Part shown: piece after piece, positions 31,387 to 43,172 of the stretch
How the letters are laid out: each line of letters opens with the position of its first letter
Numbering within the stretch: position 1 is the first letter of the stretch
Notes under the pieces: model-generated
Database searches by the model: none
Told to the model about the DNA's origin: nothing
Seen by the model: the letters and a program-made list of their open reading frames with translations, nothing else
Made by a program: the position numbers and the translations under genes
Source: Ochromonas danica
Lineage: Eukaryota > Sar > Chrysophyceae > Chromulinales > Chromulinaceae
Assembly: GCA_015146655.1 (NCBI GenBank)
Contig: VKHL01000020.1
Coordinates: forward strand, 204,761-268,760
DNA: 64,000 nucleotides
Direction of reading: 5' to 3'

Positions 31387-34300
31387 ATGGTTGTTGGGCT
31401 GAAGACAATCATCTTCTTGCAATTCCTATGCATTTCATATGCTTGGAGATCATTGTGGCCTTCTTCTTTTACCTTAGGTCAGCGCAAGACTTTCTCTCTT
31501 GCAAGGCTTTATTCCTCTTTCTCAGAGAAAGACTTCGAGAGCATATTTCTCATCCCAAACTTGCCTGCACCTTATGAATCGGTGGTTGGCTTCATTCAAA
31601 CATGGAGCAAAGAGCAAGAAAGCCTAGGGTCTGCGATATTGGCTAAGGTATCGTTCCTTCCTATTGTCTGCTGCGGCGAGGGCTTCATATGAATGTGTTT
31701 GCTTCTTTGCTTGCTTGCTTGTTCGTATAGCCCCGAGAGAAAGGTGTCGATTTCGTCTTCCGGCCAGCTCCCAAGTCCTTCTTGTCTCTGTATGCTTTTC
31801 GACGAGGCAGAGACGTGGAGATCATGCAGCATCTCTCCATGAATGGCGCCAGTCCTCAGGTGCAGTCCTTAATCCGCATTGCTGCGCACAGTATATTGGA
31901 GAGTTTTCAATCCGAAGTGAGACAGTTGATTATGTCATCTCCTGAGTTAAGCAATGCTCTTCCTGGTGGAGGGCAGGCAGGAGAATCTGAACAAAATGGA
32001 GGGATGCTTGAACTGAGTGAGCATGAGGTTGACATGGATTATATTGAAGCAAATGCCAAGGATTTGACTTCCTTTCTTCAAGAAGCCCTCGGTGCCTCTA
32101 TGGAAGTTGTGGAGGAGAATGGTCAACAGCCTCAGAGTGCGGGGGCAAAGGTGGCTGGAGCCATAGATACGGAGGAAGTCGATTCGAGAGCATCTGCTGA
32201 CTTTGAAACTCAGAAAGAAGTTGTCGCTTCGAATAATAATCTGGAAGAATCTACCGCCCAAGATGTATTCCCATTGTCTTGGAACGTTAATGAATCAGAT
32301 GGAAGGAAGCTTGCAGCTGAAGAAGGAGCGATCACTGAGACAGAAGCTATGCAAATAGACTGCGAAGTGAGCGTTGAAGTGAACCAAGGGGAGGAGATTG
32401 AAGCGATTCACACTTTTCCTTTGGCCACTTTTGCTTCGTCGGCTTCTATCGAGGAGGCCTTGAGTGCGATATCAAATCACATCTACACATTGTCGAAGGA
32501 GAAGTATCATGGCAAGGGCATTGGTGTCAAGGTGAAGCCTACAACACGAGGTGCTTTACTTTCTTTTCTGTTTACCGCATCAGAAGGTGTGGCTCTTGAG
32601 GTCTATGCTGGTCTCAATTCCCATAACGGCATTCAAGTTGTAGCCAAATTGCTCACTCCCTTAGCAGAGGCAGATGTTGCAAAGGAAGACGAGGAGACGA
32701 TGCGCCTGGTCAATCAAGCCAAGACGAGCATTATCGATGGTCTTCGGTCTCACTTTTCAAATTTTGATATTCTAGTAGCTGTTGAGACGCAACGACTGCT
32801 GAAGTCTGAAGAGCAAGCAGGGAAGAATGAAACTATTGAACCTCCTCCTATTTCAGCTTCCCCTCGTGATGACCAAGTCATTTCTCCTCCACCGAGCTCG
32901 CTGGAGGAAGATGCTGTTGTTGGCCTGGATAGTGTTGACAGTATTTCCGAAGCAATTGGTGCCTTAGATAAACAGGGGTTTGAAACTTCTTCGAGTTATC
33001 GTGGGACAGCTTCGAATGCTGCTGGTGCGAAGAGACAGAGAGACCCAAAGATTGTGGCGAAAGCAAAGAAGCTGGGTGTCAATGTTGATAAGTTTGAAGA
33101 TGGTCTACGAACGACCGCCGCTCAAGAGCTACAGCAGATTATCGAAAACAGTAAGAAGCAAGGTTTCCTCATGGCTATTCAGCAAGAATACACCGTCGGT
33201 AATGATTCTTCTTCCCCCTCTCCCATGAAGACGGCGGATGAGAAAAAACAAGAGCTCCAGCAACTCTTCAAAGTTGGTCAGCAAGTAAGCGATTTCAACT
33301 TGAGAAATATCCTCGACCGCCCATCTCCTAGTCCCTATGCCGAGACAGAGGAAGAGTTAAAGGAGCCGCCTACACAATTGCCACTGCATTTTCTGGATGA
33401 AACACGAGCACAAGCCTTGAAAAAAGGAGAGGCTATTGATATTTTTGCTGGTCCTTTCGGGTTTGATTCGCCAGCCCTCACTAGTGAGTCTTCTTCTTCT
33501 CCTTCCAGGAGCGATGAGTTTGGGGGTCTGGAAGCGTTTCCGCCAATGATGAAGGAAGACTTGGAAAATGATGCGAGTTATCAGCTAGATGAGCGCCGTT
33601 TGGCCTTCTTGGTGCAAGAGTTAAATCGCACTTCCCCCGATGTCTATGGACTGATCCTTGATGGAAATCGAGATCTTCTACTGTCTGACAATTTCTTGTA
33701 TTTGCTGAAGAAGGCCAATGCCACCGAAACTCAGTCTAAAACTCGCTCGTTGTACAAACTGATTACGGACAAGACGACTTCTTTGTACAATGAGCTAATG
33801 CTGTTAATGGAGAAGGAAAGCGTCCGTCACATGGAGACCATTCGAGACATTTGTGAAGTTGCAACTCGTTATCAACATGATGAAAAGAAGTTTATCGAAA
33901 TGATGGACGTGTTAAAGCCCAGATTTGATACCTCGTTATTAACTTTCCTGTTGCATGTCATAAGAGAAGAAGAGAGGAGGCATCATAGGCAAGGCATTGA
34001 TCCTTCCCTCGCCCCCAACGATTGGCTTAAGATCTTGCGAGTCATCTATAGAGGTGTTGTGGCAGAGTTCACTTATCGTTACGAGTTCTTGATTGACCTC
34101 CTTACCACGGTGGTAAGATTTTATGAGCACGAGGAGGTTCAAAGTCATTTCTTTGAGAGCATGGTGGAAAAGACCATAGCTACGGACTTGACATACCTAA
34201 GAGAGCTTGCCTTGAATATGGTCAACCAGATTCGCTCAGGGAATGATGCTGAAGCCAATGCCTTGATCATTGAAGACCCCTTGCTTCCTAACAAAATTGA

Positions 34301-34583
34301 GCGGCTGCATAGTTTAATAGATCGCTTCCTATCTGAGGAGTATATTTCCAAGCGCATGGAGGATTATGAGGGAGATATTGCAAAAGAAGGAGATGAGGTC
34401 GTTCCCAAGCATCGCAATCCTGTTTATCAAGATGAAATAGACACTCTAGAAGAGATCAGTACCAAAGCTTTGTTGGAAGGTTCATTTATGAAGAGTGAGG
34501 AAGATGAAGAAGAGAGCGCTAAATTGAGCTCCACAGAGAGGATTGGGGGGCCAGGCAACATGTTTCGTTTACCTGCTGTGTAA
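31387..34583 (+). CDS. Large unknown protein, probably plastid-targeted
   Basis: Exons 31387..31647 and 31731..34583 give 1037 aa. The N-terminus is a signal peptide (VVGLKTIIFLQFLCISYA) followed by a Ser/Arg-rich stretch, as in bipartite plastid presequences. After the splice comes FLSLYAFRRGRDVEIM and a helical segment with SPQVQSLIRIAAHSIL that recalls, weakly, plastid DUF760 proteins; a second segment (SPDVYGLILDGNRDLLL) near residue 700 has similar spacing. The middle is acidic and low-complexity, with the basic patch KRQRDPKIVAKAKKLG near 510. The C-terminal 330 residues are predicted mainly helical. I do not recognise a defined function; a structural or assembly role in the plastid is only a guess. 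Confidence 0.75.
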
Positions 34584-34961
34584 CAGCGCAGTGTCTTTGC
34601 TCATATGCTTGTTTGTTTGTGAATATTTGTGAACTGTAATGTAATTGTTGCAGCCAAGTCCATTGTTCTCTTTCCACTCCAATCCTGTGGAGTAGTGGGC
34701 TACGCCAAAGCGGCGCTCCTAGATAGAAATGCTACTCGACAGGGTTCAAGTGGTCGATGGCCTTTGACCTTTACTGCAGCAGTATTGCGCAACTTTAAAA
34801 GTGAACCAAGTTAGCTGTTGCTACTGAGCGAGGTTGTCTAAATCTGATTCAGATTCAGATTTCCGTCACCAGAAATCTAGAATTTCATTCCCAAATCTGG
34901 AAATCCGAAACTCCCGTGAAACATATCAGACTTTACTAGTCCTAACGAAACACTGAGGACT
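34584..34961. other. Intergenic region, nothing recognised
   Basis: 378 bp between two plus-strand genes. There is a small GATTCAGATTCAGATT run near 34847 and no plausible ORF. Confidence 0.45.
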
Positions 34962-36620
34962 ATGACAAAAATGGTGTGGATAGTCCTCCTCTGCCTGCTT
35001 GTTCTATTTGAACCCGTAACTAGTTGGCATGCATATGATGAGCGCAAGCAAATTTTAATGAAAAGGGATATTTCTTGTTCGCCCCTTTGGTCTCAATCAG
35101 TTAGTCCTGTAAACAGTCCAAATTCTGCATACGAATCTACAGCAAACAGCTCCCTTGCAAGGTGTCCGTGCTATCATGAAGCAACTCGTCCTTATTCTTC
35201 ATCTTTCATGGATAAAGTGAAACTGTGGCCCGACCTCATGGGTCACTTCGATGTGGAACACGGAGAGTCTATTTATGGGTCGGAATGGGCATTGGAGCAA
35301 ATCTATCAGAACCAAAACCCTCCTGATTGTCGTAAGGCGAAGTATTTAATATCTGGAGGATGGCCTTATGGCTTCGGGTCTCGCATTCATATGGAAGGAA
35401 TGATTCTGGGCATTGCGATGCAATTGGGTCGAGTCTATCTACACCATCCAGATGGTGATAACATATTTTGGGAGACAAAGATTCCCTTTTGTCAACAACA
35501 AAACGATGAGACATTAACTTGTTTCTATGAACAGTTTAGCAAGTAAGTCTTAGTACTTCTGACGGATGATGGATGTGTTGCTTTATTTTAAGTCTTTTCT
35601 GCAAACGTGTCTTAAAGATGTACGATAGATGATGCTTTAGCTGATGCAAGTGACAATGTCAATAATCTTCGCACATATTTTGGCGGTTCTTTCAAAGCAG
35701 CCTTTGAGTCGGAAGTTGGTCGTCAGCAGGTATGGTCGTACTTTCTCTAGACTTGAATATTCTGTATTAATGGTGTGATCATTGGGTGAAATGAATAGTT
35801 GATCAAGCAATTAGCAAGGGAGAAGTCTATTAATATCGTCCTCACCTATGGAGGAGGGCCTTATGATCGAAAGCAATATGTTCCCAGCATCTTCCAATTT
35901 ATCCTCGACTGCTCGCCCATGAGAAAGGAGTTTTACCATTATTGGTGGAGAGCTGTCAGTGCTACTTACATTGCTCGCCCACAAGCTCGTACTCTTAAAT
36001 TGCTTGATGAAATTCATGATCAGCATCTGAATTATCGATCATGCATCGCTATGTTTGTGCGTCATGGCGACAAAGGTATTGAAATGAAATTGATTGACTT
36101 CCAAAAGTATCGAGAAGCCTGTGAATATATGTGGCGGCGAGGCTTGCTGCCTGGAAGTCCGTATGTGATGAGTTCCGGTAAAAGGTCGATGGTCAATCTC
36201 CCGTCTGGTTTTGATTCACGAGCTGTCAATGGTACTATTTTTATCACAACAGAAGATCCCTCTGTGCTTCAAGAAGCTGAAGTCTTCGGTGCAACTAACC
36301 ACTGGCGCATAAGTTATACAAAACTCTTTGATCGACTGAACCAAACGGCTTTCAAGACTTGGGATGAGCAACACAAGAAAGGACATGTTGCTGTACACGA
36401 CAACTATGAGTATATTTCCATGTTACTCAATCTTAACTATGCTTTGCAATGTGAAGCTTGGGTGTGTACCTTAGCTTCTAACTCGTGTCGTATCATAGAT
36501 GAATTGCGAGCAACCATTGGAGGCAAAGCCAATCGTCACTATGCAGATCTGTCGATGGAAACCTGCGAAGACCCTCCTTGTGTTGATGGACATGGCTCTC
36601 TGAAGAGCGTTGATGATTGA
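34962..36620 (+). CDS. Secretory fucosyltransferase-like glycosyltransferase (GT23-like)
   Basis: Exons 34962..35542, 35618..35729 and 35799..36620 give 504 aa. An N-terminal hydrophobic segment (VWIVLLCLLVLFEPV) is a signal peptide or type II anchor. The catalytic half shows AMFVRHGDKGIEMKL, IFITTEDPSVLQEA and EAWVCTLASNSCRIIDEL, the three-block layout of FUT8-type and related GDP-fucose transferases (Arg-rich donor motif, then a T-x-DP block, then a C-x-S-x2-CR block). The first half has the GGWPYGFGSRIH loop. Several N-glycosylation sequons are present. It probably acts in the Golgi on glycoproteins or polysaccharides. Acceptor and linkage cannot be told from sequence. Confidence 0.72.
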
Positions 36621-37407
36621 TATTTATTTTGAAACCTGGGCTGTTGCTCTGATCGTATTTTGTTTGTTTTGTTGCTGTTGGCTTACTTTTCTCTATTTAC
36701 CCTAATACAAGGCCTAACCATTTTAACTCAACCAGTACTCTACCAGTGACATAACCCATCGAAAACCCGCGTCTTCCTAATATATTTTATTTTACGATAT
36801 TCTTCTTGTTGCTGGAGCTTCTCGCATCCTTTACAGTTTTGAACGCAGTGTACCTGAAACACACCTAATGCACTTTAAGTTCCCAGTTGAAATGATAAAA
36901 GTTGCTTAGTTTGCTCTCCTCGACAAGTTTTCTCCGCTAATAAACGTAACTTTGAGCCAGAAAGCACCTCCTCCTCGAGGGGAGTGCTCTCTTCCTCGTT
37001 CACTGCCTCACACACCTGCCTGCGCCGCCTCTTCTTCGTTGCCCGCTCTGCCGTCTTCCTCGACGCCACTCCTGCCCTGCCGCCTCCTCCATCGCATCTC
37101 GTTGCATTGGGCAAACTGAGCTCTGCACAACATCATCTCACAAGCAGTCATCAACACTTTCCTTCCTTTCATACTGACTCAGGCTTCAGCTGTTATTGGG
37201 CTTTCACTCTCATCTAACCTCAACTAGCTTTTGTTTATCTTTAATTTTTCCTTCTGCCTATCGAGTTAGTGACTGAACTTTTGAAATTCCTTTCTTTCCT
37301 TCCTCATTTGTCATCTTGTTTAGGTATCAAATTCCTGCTCGATAAAAATTCTTTGAGCTCCCCATTTCTTGTTCGTAGTTATTTATTATCAATCAATTTA
37401 ATCCCTT
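36621..37407. other. Intergenic region, pyrimidine-rich
   Basis: 787 bp between plus-strand genes. The right half (about 36960-37400) is CT-rich on the plus strand and probably contains a long 5' leader or promoter of the following gene. ORFs at 36875-37217 on both strands are low-complexity and not convincing. Confidence 0.45.
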
Positions 37408-38276
37408 ATGTCAAAGAGAAGATTTACAGCTGTCGTAAGCAAAGGCAAGACAAACATGTGAGTTCGATGGTTTTCGAATGAATATTAACTGATTGATTTT
37501 GGAGTCTTTGCCGTTTAAGTGATTGTATTTCCTTCGCTTCTCTCGGTTCACTTTAGTTATTATGCTGTTCTGCACATGTCTTGCTTTTAATTTGACTCAT
37601 TATTAACCTTTGCTTCTGTTTTGTCTCTTGCGTGAATAGTGAGGAAGGCGAGGAAGTCAATCCCCTACCTTACGTTCGTCTGTCCAGGAGAACTTTTCGC
37701 GGAGGAGCACCTTTGTCGGAAGCTGATATGCTTGAAACTATGGCAATCCGTGAAGTGAGTCCCGATCGCCTATTGGCCACGAAGAGAATTGTGAATGCGT
37801 TTAATGCAGGAGATGTCGAAGCCATTCATGAAATAGTCTTTGATGCCGCATTAGACAGTTGTGAAGTTTGCTTTACAAATCTTCAGCATGTGTTCATTGG
37901 CAAATCGGCCCTATTTTCACTGTGGATTTCATTGTTTGAGGCTTTCCCCAACGGTATTTTCAGAACATCTGATAGCGTGATCAATGAGAAAAAGCAAGTG
38001 TATACCTCCTTTTTATTTTTTGGGACAAAAATTTTTCCTCTCCTTATCGATGGAATGCCATTGGAGCTACTAGCAACGGCGGGAACTATCAATCCACAAT
38101 ATCTTGTTCATACTGCCAGTGTCATAGTGGATCGAAATCGACCCATGTACACCACAGCAGAGCTTCTAGAAACTGACACAATTCCCGAGATGGTTTTCGA
38201 AGGCCGCATCGTGCTGCACATGAATGAGCATTGTCGGATCCGGAAGTTTGATTTTGCTTGGCATCGAAAGATCTAG
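37408..38276 (+). CDS. Unknown NTF2/SnoaL-like protein
   Basis: Exon 1 (37408..37457, only 50 nt, MSKRRFTAVVSKGKTN) joins exon 2 (37640..38276) in phase for 228 aa. The core (about residues 55-215) reads as alternating helices and strands: RIVNAFNAGDVEAIHEIV, a stretch of aromatic strands, then FEGRIVLHMNEHCRIRKFDF, which matches the end of NTF2-like or SnoaL-like domains by pattern. The basic first 15 residues could be a nuclear signal. No catalytic residues are identifiable. A possible distant relative lies at 51469-52417. Function is not recognised. Confidence 0.7.
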
Positions 38277-38625
38277 TGGGCTAGCCTTTGTTTATATTTC
38301 CATACTGTTCTATATTGTTTGAGTATATTATCTTCTCTTTGGTGATGATGTCGATTTGTGTAGCTGCGGTCATCCAGTTGAATACCAGTCATTATGTCAA
38401 CATATGCAATGTTGCAACTCGTTCTGTGGATGGGATGCGGTAGATGTACTGTAGATTGTGATAGTAATCGGCGCTGCTAATATTTTTTTCAGATGCTTAT
38501 TAGTTTATCGCTTGTTTTCGCTCCTATTTGTTTGATTTAACCACATCAGATGGAACTTTACCATTTGCTTAAGGTGGGTAACCTTAGTTTACAGTAACTC
38601 ATAAAAACCGCAACCCAAAAAGATT
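38277..38625. other. Convergent intergenic region
   Basis: 349 bp between the 3' ends of the NTF2-like gene and the minus-strand glycosyltransferase. Nothing beyond presumed 3' UTRs is visible. Confidence 0.4.
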
Positions 38626-39921
38626 TCACGTGAAGGTAGTACGAATAACTTCTCCATGCTGTTCTTCGCAAGATCTTATCGAGCATAAGTTATTCATATG
38701 TAATTTTCCGTGATTCTTCCATGGTGCACGTTTATTCTCAGCAGGCAGGTGGGGGCGGCTTTCATAGCATTCTCGTTCTCTCTCCGTATAATAACGATTC
38801 ATCATGCTTTGAAAATCCAATAGACCTTTCTCTTGTAAATATTGAACCGCTTGGTTCCATTGTTGTTCATTTCCGCCTTTCTTGTTCTGACGATAGAGCG
38901 TTTGTTTCAAGCGGCGATTATATTCATTCAACATGATAATAGTTGATTTGTTCTTGCCACTTTCACTCAAAAGTGAGAAGTTTTGAAAATGCATTTTCTG
39001 ATTATTCCAAAGACCATAGTTAATTGGGCATTTTCTCAAAATAATTCCCTGTGTATCCTCAAGATCTCTACAAGCTATGGCCACTGGCACGTGATTGATC
39101 ATACAAGCAAGTCGGAACGCAATATCATCAGCTTTGGATGTGAGATTGCGGAATTCATTGTCAAACACCACGGCCGAGAAAAAGCGGGGTCGGTACAATA
39201 CTCCACCTGTGCCTGTAGGAACCACAAGCATCTCCACAAGTGTTTGATGGGGATATGGAATTGACCAATAGGTGTAACGCAGAAGAGTGTGTGGGAAGGT
39301 GTCGCAAAAACCAATTCTTCGAGCTCGTAGTGCAACCACTGCTCCGCCATGTGTATGCACAAATCCCTCGATCAAATGATAAACTAAAGTACTATTCTTT
39401 CTGTAAGTCATATCATCGTCGACAGTAATAATAAGCACGTCCTCTAGAAAGAACCGATGAAGAAGGGGAAGTAGCTTGCGATGTGGTCCCAAATTATCCG
39501 TGAAAACCAGACTGATATTTCTGTCAACCGCTAAAGCGAGCAATGGGTCTGGTATGGATTGAATTCCGCGATCATAAAGAAATGGCTCCTCCGACATAAA
39601 AACAAAGATATGGTCGGGTTGAACAAGGCCGTCCAAAATGGTGCGTACAGCATCATGTAAACGATGAATGCGATAGGACACTGTGGTAATCGATACATAT
39701 ACAGGAGTGGACATGAAGGAAGACGCTTTAATATGATTTTGGTCTTGAACAGGTAGTAACTCCTTATGTCTGGACTCGTTCAAAACTGTCACCCGCACTT
39801 CATTCCACTCAAAGCGATCAGAGTGCTGCAAAGCAAGGCTCCAAGAGTAGACATCTTCGCTGGCAAATGACGCATTGATCAAACAAGCGATGATCAAACA
39901 AACCCAAACGTTGACCCTCAT
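38626..39921 (-). CDS. Secretory GT-A fold glycosyltransferase, family uncertain
   Basis: Single-exon 431-aa protein with a clear signal peptide (VWVCLIIACLINASFAS). Near residue 75 a GT-A-type nucleotide-binding region starts with VYVSITTVSYRIHRL. A DDD motif sits in VLIITVDDDMTYRKN, followed by the conserved-looking blocks PTGTGGVLYRPRFF and KADDIAFRLACMI. This order (Rossmann start, DxD, G-rich acceptor loop, DD helix) fits inverting or retaining GT-A enzymes of the Golgi. Several N-glycosylation sites are present. No closer family can be named. It is divergent from the 40357 gene by 435 bp. Confidence 0.75.
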   Translation of the reverse strand: MRVNVWVCLIIACLINASFASEDVYSWSLALQHSDRFEWNEVRVTVLNESRHKELLPVQDQNHIKASSFMSTPVYVSITTVSYRIHRLHDAVRTILDGLVQPDHIFVFMSEEPFLYDRGIQSIPDPLLALAVDRNISLVFTDNLGPHRKLLPLLHRFFLEDVLIITVDDDMTYRKNSTLVYHLIEGFVHTHGGAVVALRARRIGFCDTFPHTLLRYTYWSIPYPHQTLVEMLVVPTGTGGVLYRPRFFSAVVFDNEFRNLTSKADDIAFRLACMINHVPVAIACRDLEDTQGIILRKCPINYGLWNNQKMHFQNFSLLSESGKNKSTIIMLNEYNRRLKQTLYRQNKKGGNEQQWNQAVQYLQEKGLLDFQSMMNRYYTERERECYESRPHLPAENKRAPWKNHGKLHMNNLCSIRSCEEQHGEVIRTTFT

Positions 39922-40356
39922 GGCTCAATTGTTCATCTACTGATCATTCACTGACTGTGGCAGTACTGTCGACGAAAACTGAAATTCTGCTCATCAGCTT
40001 CACTTTTAAGTCTTCCAAGATCTTCCTCGTTCGCTCATTCCCAATCATCAAGAAGAAGAGCAACAACCATAAATTGAGCCTGATAGCTAGGATATCCTGG
40101 ATATTCCTGATAGCTTTGAACTCCTCGCCAATCGCATTTTGGAGCGGTCACTATTCATTCCAAAACTCCAAATTACCAGATCTGTTATTTTATAAAACAG
40201 TTTTTAAAAAACGTGTCCCTTGAAGATTTTCGTTTTTGCATGTTTGAGTGTTCGACGTTCCGTGGTTGTGGTTTGTGGTTTTCGCGCCTTCGATTGTTGG
40301 GTTGTTTGAATTGACGGAAACATTTCTTCTTCTTTCCGAAATCGAAATAGTCCAAC
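39922..40356. promoter_or_regulatory. Divergent promoter region
   Basis: 435 bp between the starts of the minus-strand glycosyltransferase and the plus-strand gene at 40357. No ORF with family features; both promoters must be inside it. Confidence 0.4.
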
Positions 40357-41636
40357 ATGCAGGCCCAAATTCCAGTTATGAATGTTGCTCCCACTGTCTT
40401 GACAGTTGTGCCTCAAGGTCTGCCTCCCAATGTTGGCTTACAAGAAATTCCTCTGAATCCTGAAAATGGAGATGCGCGCTTGAATATCTTTCGAAAACTC
40501 TCCAAGACTTTGAAGCCCGCCGTTCTTTTGAAATCTTGGCAACGTGTTTGCATGCTAGTTGCTGGAATTGAAGCCATGGAAGAATGTGGTCAAGCTTCGA
40601 TTGCTACATTAGAGAAATCTGTGTATGATCGCTATCATGGCAACATTCATCGCGATCCTCCTGTTGTGGGGTAAGATTATTTGAATATGTATATATATTT
40701 CAATTTATGTATCTAACCATTCTGTTCAGGACTGTGAAGCGTGCTATGGATGATCAGCTGGAGGCTTTGGCAACTGAAAAGTTTGGAATCAAATTTCCAA
40801 GAGACAAGATTAGTTATGCTCAAATGACTGCTGGTATGCCTGGTCACACGATCTGGCGCTATTACAAGGAGCTTGTTACTGAAGTTGCGAATAAAATCTG
40901 CCTGATCTATCGATCTTGCTTGAGGGAAGACTTGTCATTTCCTGATGGCAAGAGTCTATATGATGCCATTGAAGACACGCTACGAATCCTCTGGAACCAA
41001 AATGAGGACGTACGCAAAGAACGAGCATTAAAGCGCATTGATGGTGTTGATGGGCATCATCATTTGAATGACAGTGATAGTGAGCAAGATGGAGCAGATA
41101 GTGCGCTCAAGATGCCCAATGATCCTGCTTCTCGCAAAAGACCTTCGGGTGCAATCCTTCTGAACACTAAGCTGTTCCCTGGCGTTGGTCGTTATCAGCC
41201 TATTTCTTTCCTTTCCTTTTTGCTCTTGGGCCCTCCAGCAGGTGAAAAGTGTTGGCAGCGATTCTCTCTTGATGCTCATCTTGAGTCGGCGCCTCCTCGC
41301 CCTCGTATTACCGCTGTTCCTCGCACTGGGCGTCTGAGTATCGGAGAAGGAGAAGATATGAATCTTGATGATATTATCTCTCCGAATCGCAAGCGTCAAA
41401 AGACTGGGAAAGATCATATTGAAGAAGAGAACGAAGCTATTCGGATCTTCAATGCTGAGACCACTGCTCGTGCGCAACGTTTGGAAGAACTAAAGTTGGC
41501 TCTTTCTCTCTTCCCTGATGATGAAAATATTAAAGCAGAGTTGAAGCAATTTGTGGATTCCCAGAGACGAACATCATTAACTGCTGAGTCGCATCAATAC
41601 GGTGGAGTGTTGCCTCCCAACATGTTCCTAGCTTAA
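40357..41636 (+). CDS. Unknown nuclear-type protein
   Basis: Exons 40357..40670 and 40730..41636 give 406 aa. The N-terminal half is mixed helical with EKSVYDRYHGNIHRDPP and HTIWRYYKELVTEVANKI. The C-terminal half has an acidic patch (DSDSEQDGADS), a basic signal (SPNRKRQKTGK) and a final coiled-coil-like helix. A stretch at about nt 41189-41239 (PISFLSFLLLG) is hydrophobic and out of character; it can be removed as an in-frame intron ending CCTCCAG, leaving a continuous soluble protein. No family is recognised; nuclear location is inferred from the basic patch. Confidence 0.7.
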
Positions 41637-41828
41637 GATTTCTGTGCTCTTTCTCTCATCCTAACATTCTTAATTAGCATTCATTCAATTGTTATACCTA
41701 TCTTGTGTACTAATTTTTAACATCGCAGTTTTTGCTCAGGCCGCCGAGTTTTGAGTTTGCAGATTGAAACCCAGCCCAAACCCGAATGGGGACCGTCAAG
41801 GCCCGGTCCACCTATCGTCAGTGTAGAC

Positions 41829-41890
41829 TAACGTAATACTCGGAAACTTGGGATAGCATATACTTGGGATTTGACCCTTTGGTCCCAAGT
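41829..41890 (-). repeat. Right terminal repeat of the element family
   Basis: Begins TAACGTAATACTCGGAAACT and continues with CTTGGGAT and ACTTGGGATTTGACCC. Its reverse complement matches the right part of the element at 14930-15144 (GGGTCAAATCCCAAG, then ATCCCAAGTT-CCGAG). Confidence 0.75.
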
Positions 41891-42309
41891 AACTGAATAT
41901 GGTCCGTTTTTGGCCGAAAAGCGCAAAAAGGTACACAAAAGGCCCACAGAAAGCAAGAATCGAACTCGTGACCCAAGAATCAGACACTCTCAGGTTGTTC
42001 CATTTTACACTCTCAGGTTTTACACCATTTTACCGGTAAATTGCACACTCCACACAAGCATTTTTGTAATACTTCAATATTAATTGAAAGATAATAATAT
42101 GTTATGAACATATCAGTATTATTTAAATTGTGTGAAATGAATATTGAATTTTTGAAACGAAGACAAGAGTCCACACTTTCTGCTTATTGTCCTCGAACAT
42201 AAAAGTGATCGGGGTAAATTTGGCGCAAGAATAACACTTCTTGGATGCTCCACCGCGGCGAATAACTTGAGCATCAGATGCTGGTGCTGGTGTGGGAGGG
42301 CATCGCTTA

Positions 42310-42687
42310 TTAGGAGGCTTCGGGAGGGCAGCGGGTGCTTACCATCCCTCTTAAAGGCCGATTTAATGGTCTCACTGAACTCGTTCGTACCGCGCTTGCC
42401 TTCTTCACCACTGTCGCTGCTAGCAGTCCTGCCACGATGTTCTTGCTGGGTGGTCGCTCTCCTTCCCAGGGTATTGCCTTCTCTGTTCGATTGCTCCAGT
42501 GCAGGGCAACAGCGAGCGATCCTGCCAGCAAGTCTCCCTGCCCTCCGCATCGACGAGGAGACCCTGTCTCCAGAAACTCGTACACATCATGACCATCTGT
42601 CAGTATATCATGAGCACCTTTGCAGAGGATAGTTACGCCTCCTAGTGCTTGACTGAGAGCTCTGGCACGTCCCGCCAGGTTATTGTT

Positions 42688-42767
<80 letters not shown>

Positions 42768-43015
42768 CACGTTCTCCCAAAGCCACTCGCATCTCTTGGG
42801 ACGTTTCCTCCGCCCGCAGCACTGCCTCTACCAAACGTTCAAACTCAGCGACATTCGGAGTAAGGATGCAACTAACAAGCATCACAATAAGCAATAAGAC
42901 AACGAGGCCACGTGGGTAGCTTGTTAGCCAGGTAGGTAGGTCTTACTTGAGATATCCGTGAACGAGGGCAGGCTGCTGGCTGACCAACCACAGTCCATCA
43001 GCATCGATCACCGTC
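42310..43015 (-). pseudogene. Truncated NAD(P)H-hydrate dehydratase (NAXD) fragment
   Basis: Two exons are clear: 42947..43015 (VIDADGLWLVSQQPALVHGY) and the frame from 42870 downward (CILTPNVAEFERL, GVTILCKGAHDILTDG, GSPRRCGGQGDLLAGSLAVA), the unmistakable C-terminal half of the ribokinase-like ATP/ADP-dependent NAD(P)HX dehydratase. This enzyme repairs hydrated NADH/NADPH. The N-terminal half with the family's substrate-side motifs is absent upstream. A run of about 28 Asn from a GTT repeat interrupts a loop. Near 42380-42400 the expected C-terminus (GTNEFSETIKSAF) continues in another frame, so a frameshift is likely. I therefore treat it as a captured relic; a functional split or alternative gene is the less likely option. 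Confidence 0.7.
42679..42767. repeat. GTT trinucleotide microsatellite (about 29 units)
   Basis: A nearly pure GTT run with one or two GTTATT variants at its left end. It encodes poly-Asn in the minus-strand NAXD fragment; plus-strand poly-Val or poly-Leu readings are artefacts. Long pure trinucleotide runs mutate fast. Confidence 0.9.
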
Positions 43016-43172
43016 CTATGCACAAACCAAATGATTCACATGCTATGTCATGAAGAGAAGAAGTGGGAGGCGATAGAACTCTACTATACTCTTAGGACGA
43101 CGAACCCAGGTTTTCTTTGAAGCGCCAGCACCTCTTACTTTATCTTCTTCCTCATCGTCAAAATGTAGCACA

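Noticed and set aside
36875-37217. ORFs on both strands before the NTF2-like gene
   Set aside because: They are low-complexity Ser/Leu or Arg readings of CT-rich sequence and lack conserved motifs.
41955-41967. A tRNA gene at the B-box inside the large element
   Set aside because: The T-arm-like box is present, but acceptor and anticodon stems do not pair, so it is only tRNA-like.
42649-42919. Plus-strand poly-Val and poly-Leu ORFs
   Set aside because: They are readings of the GTT microsatellite in the wrong frames and strand.
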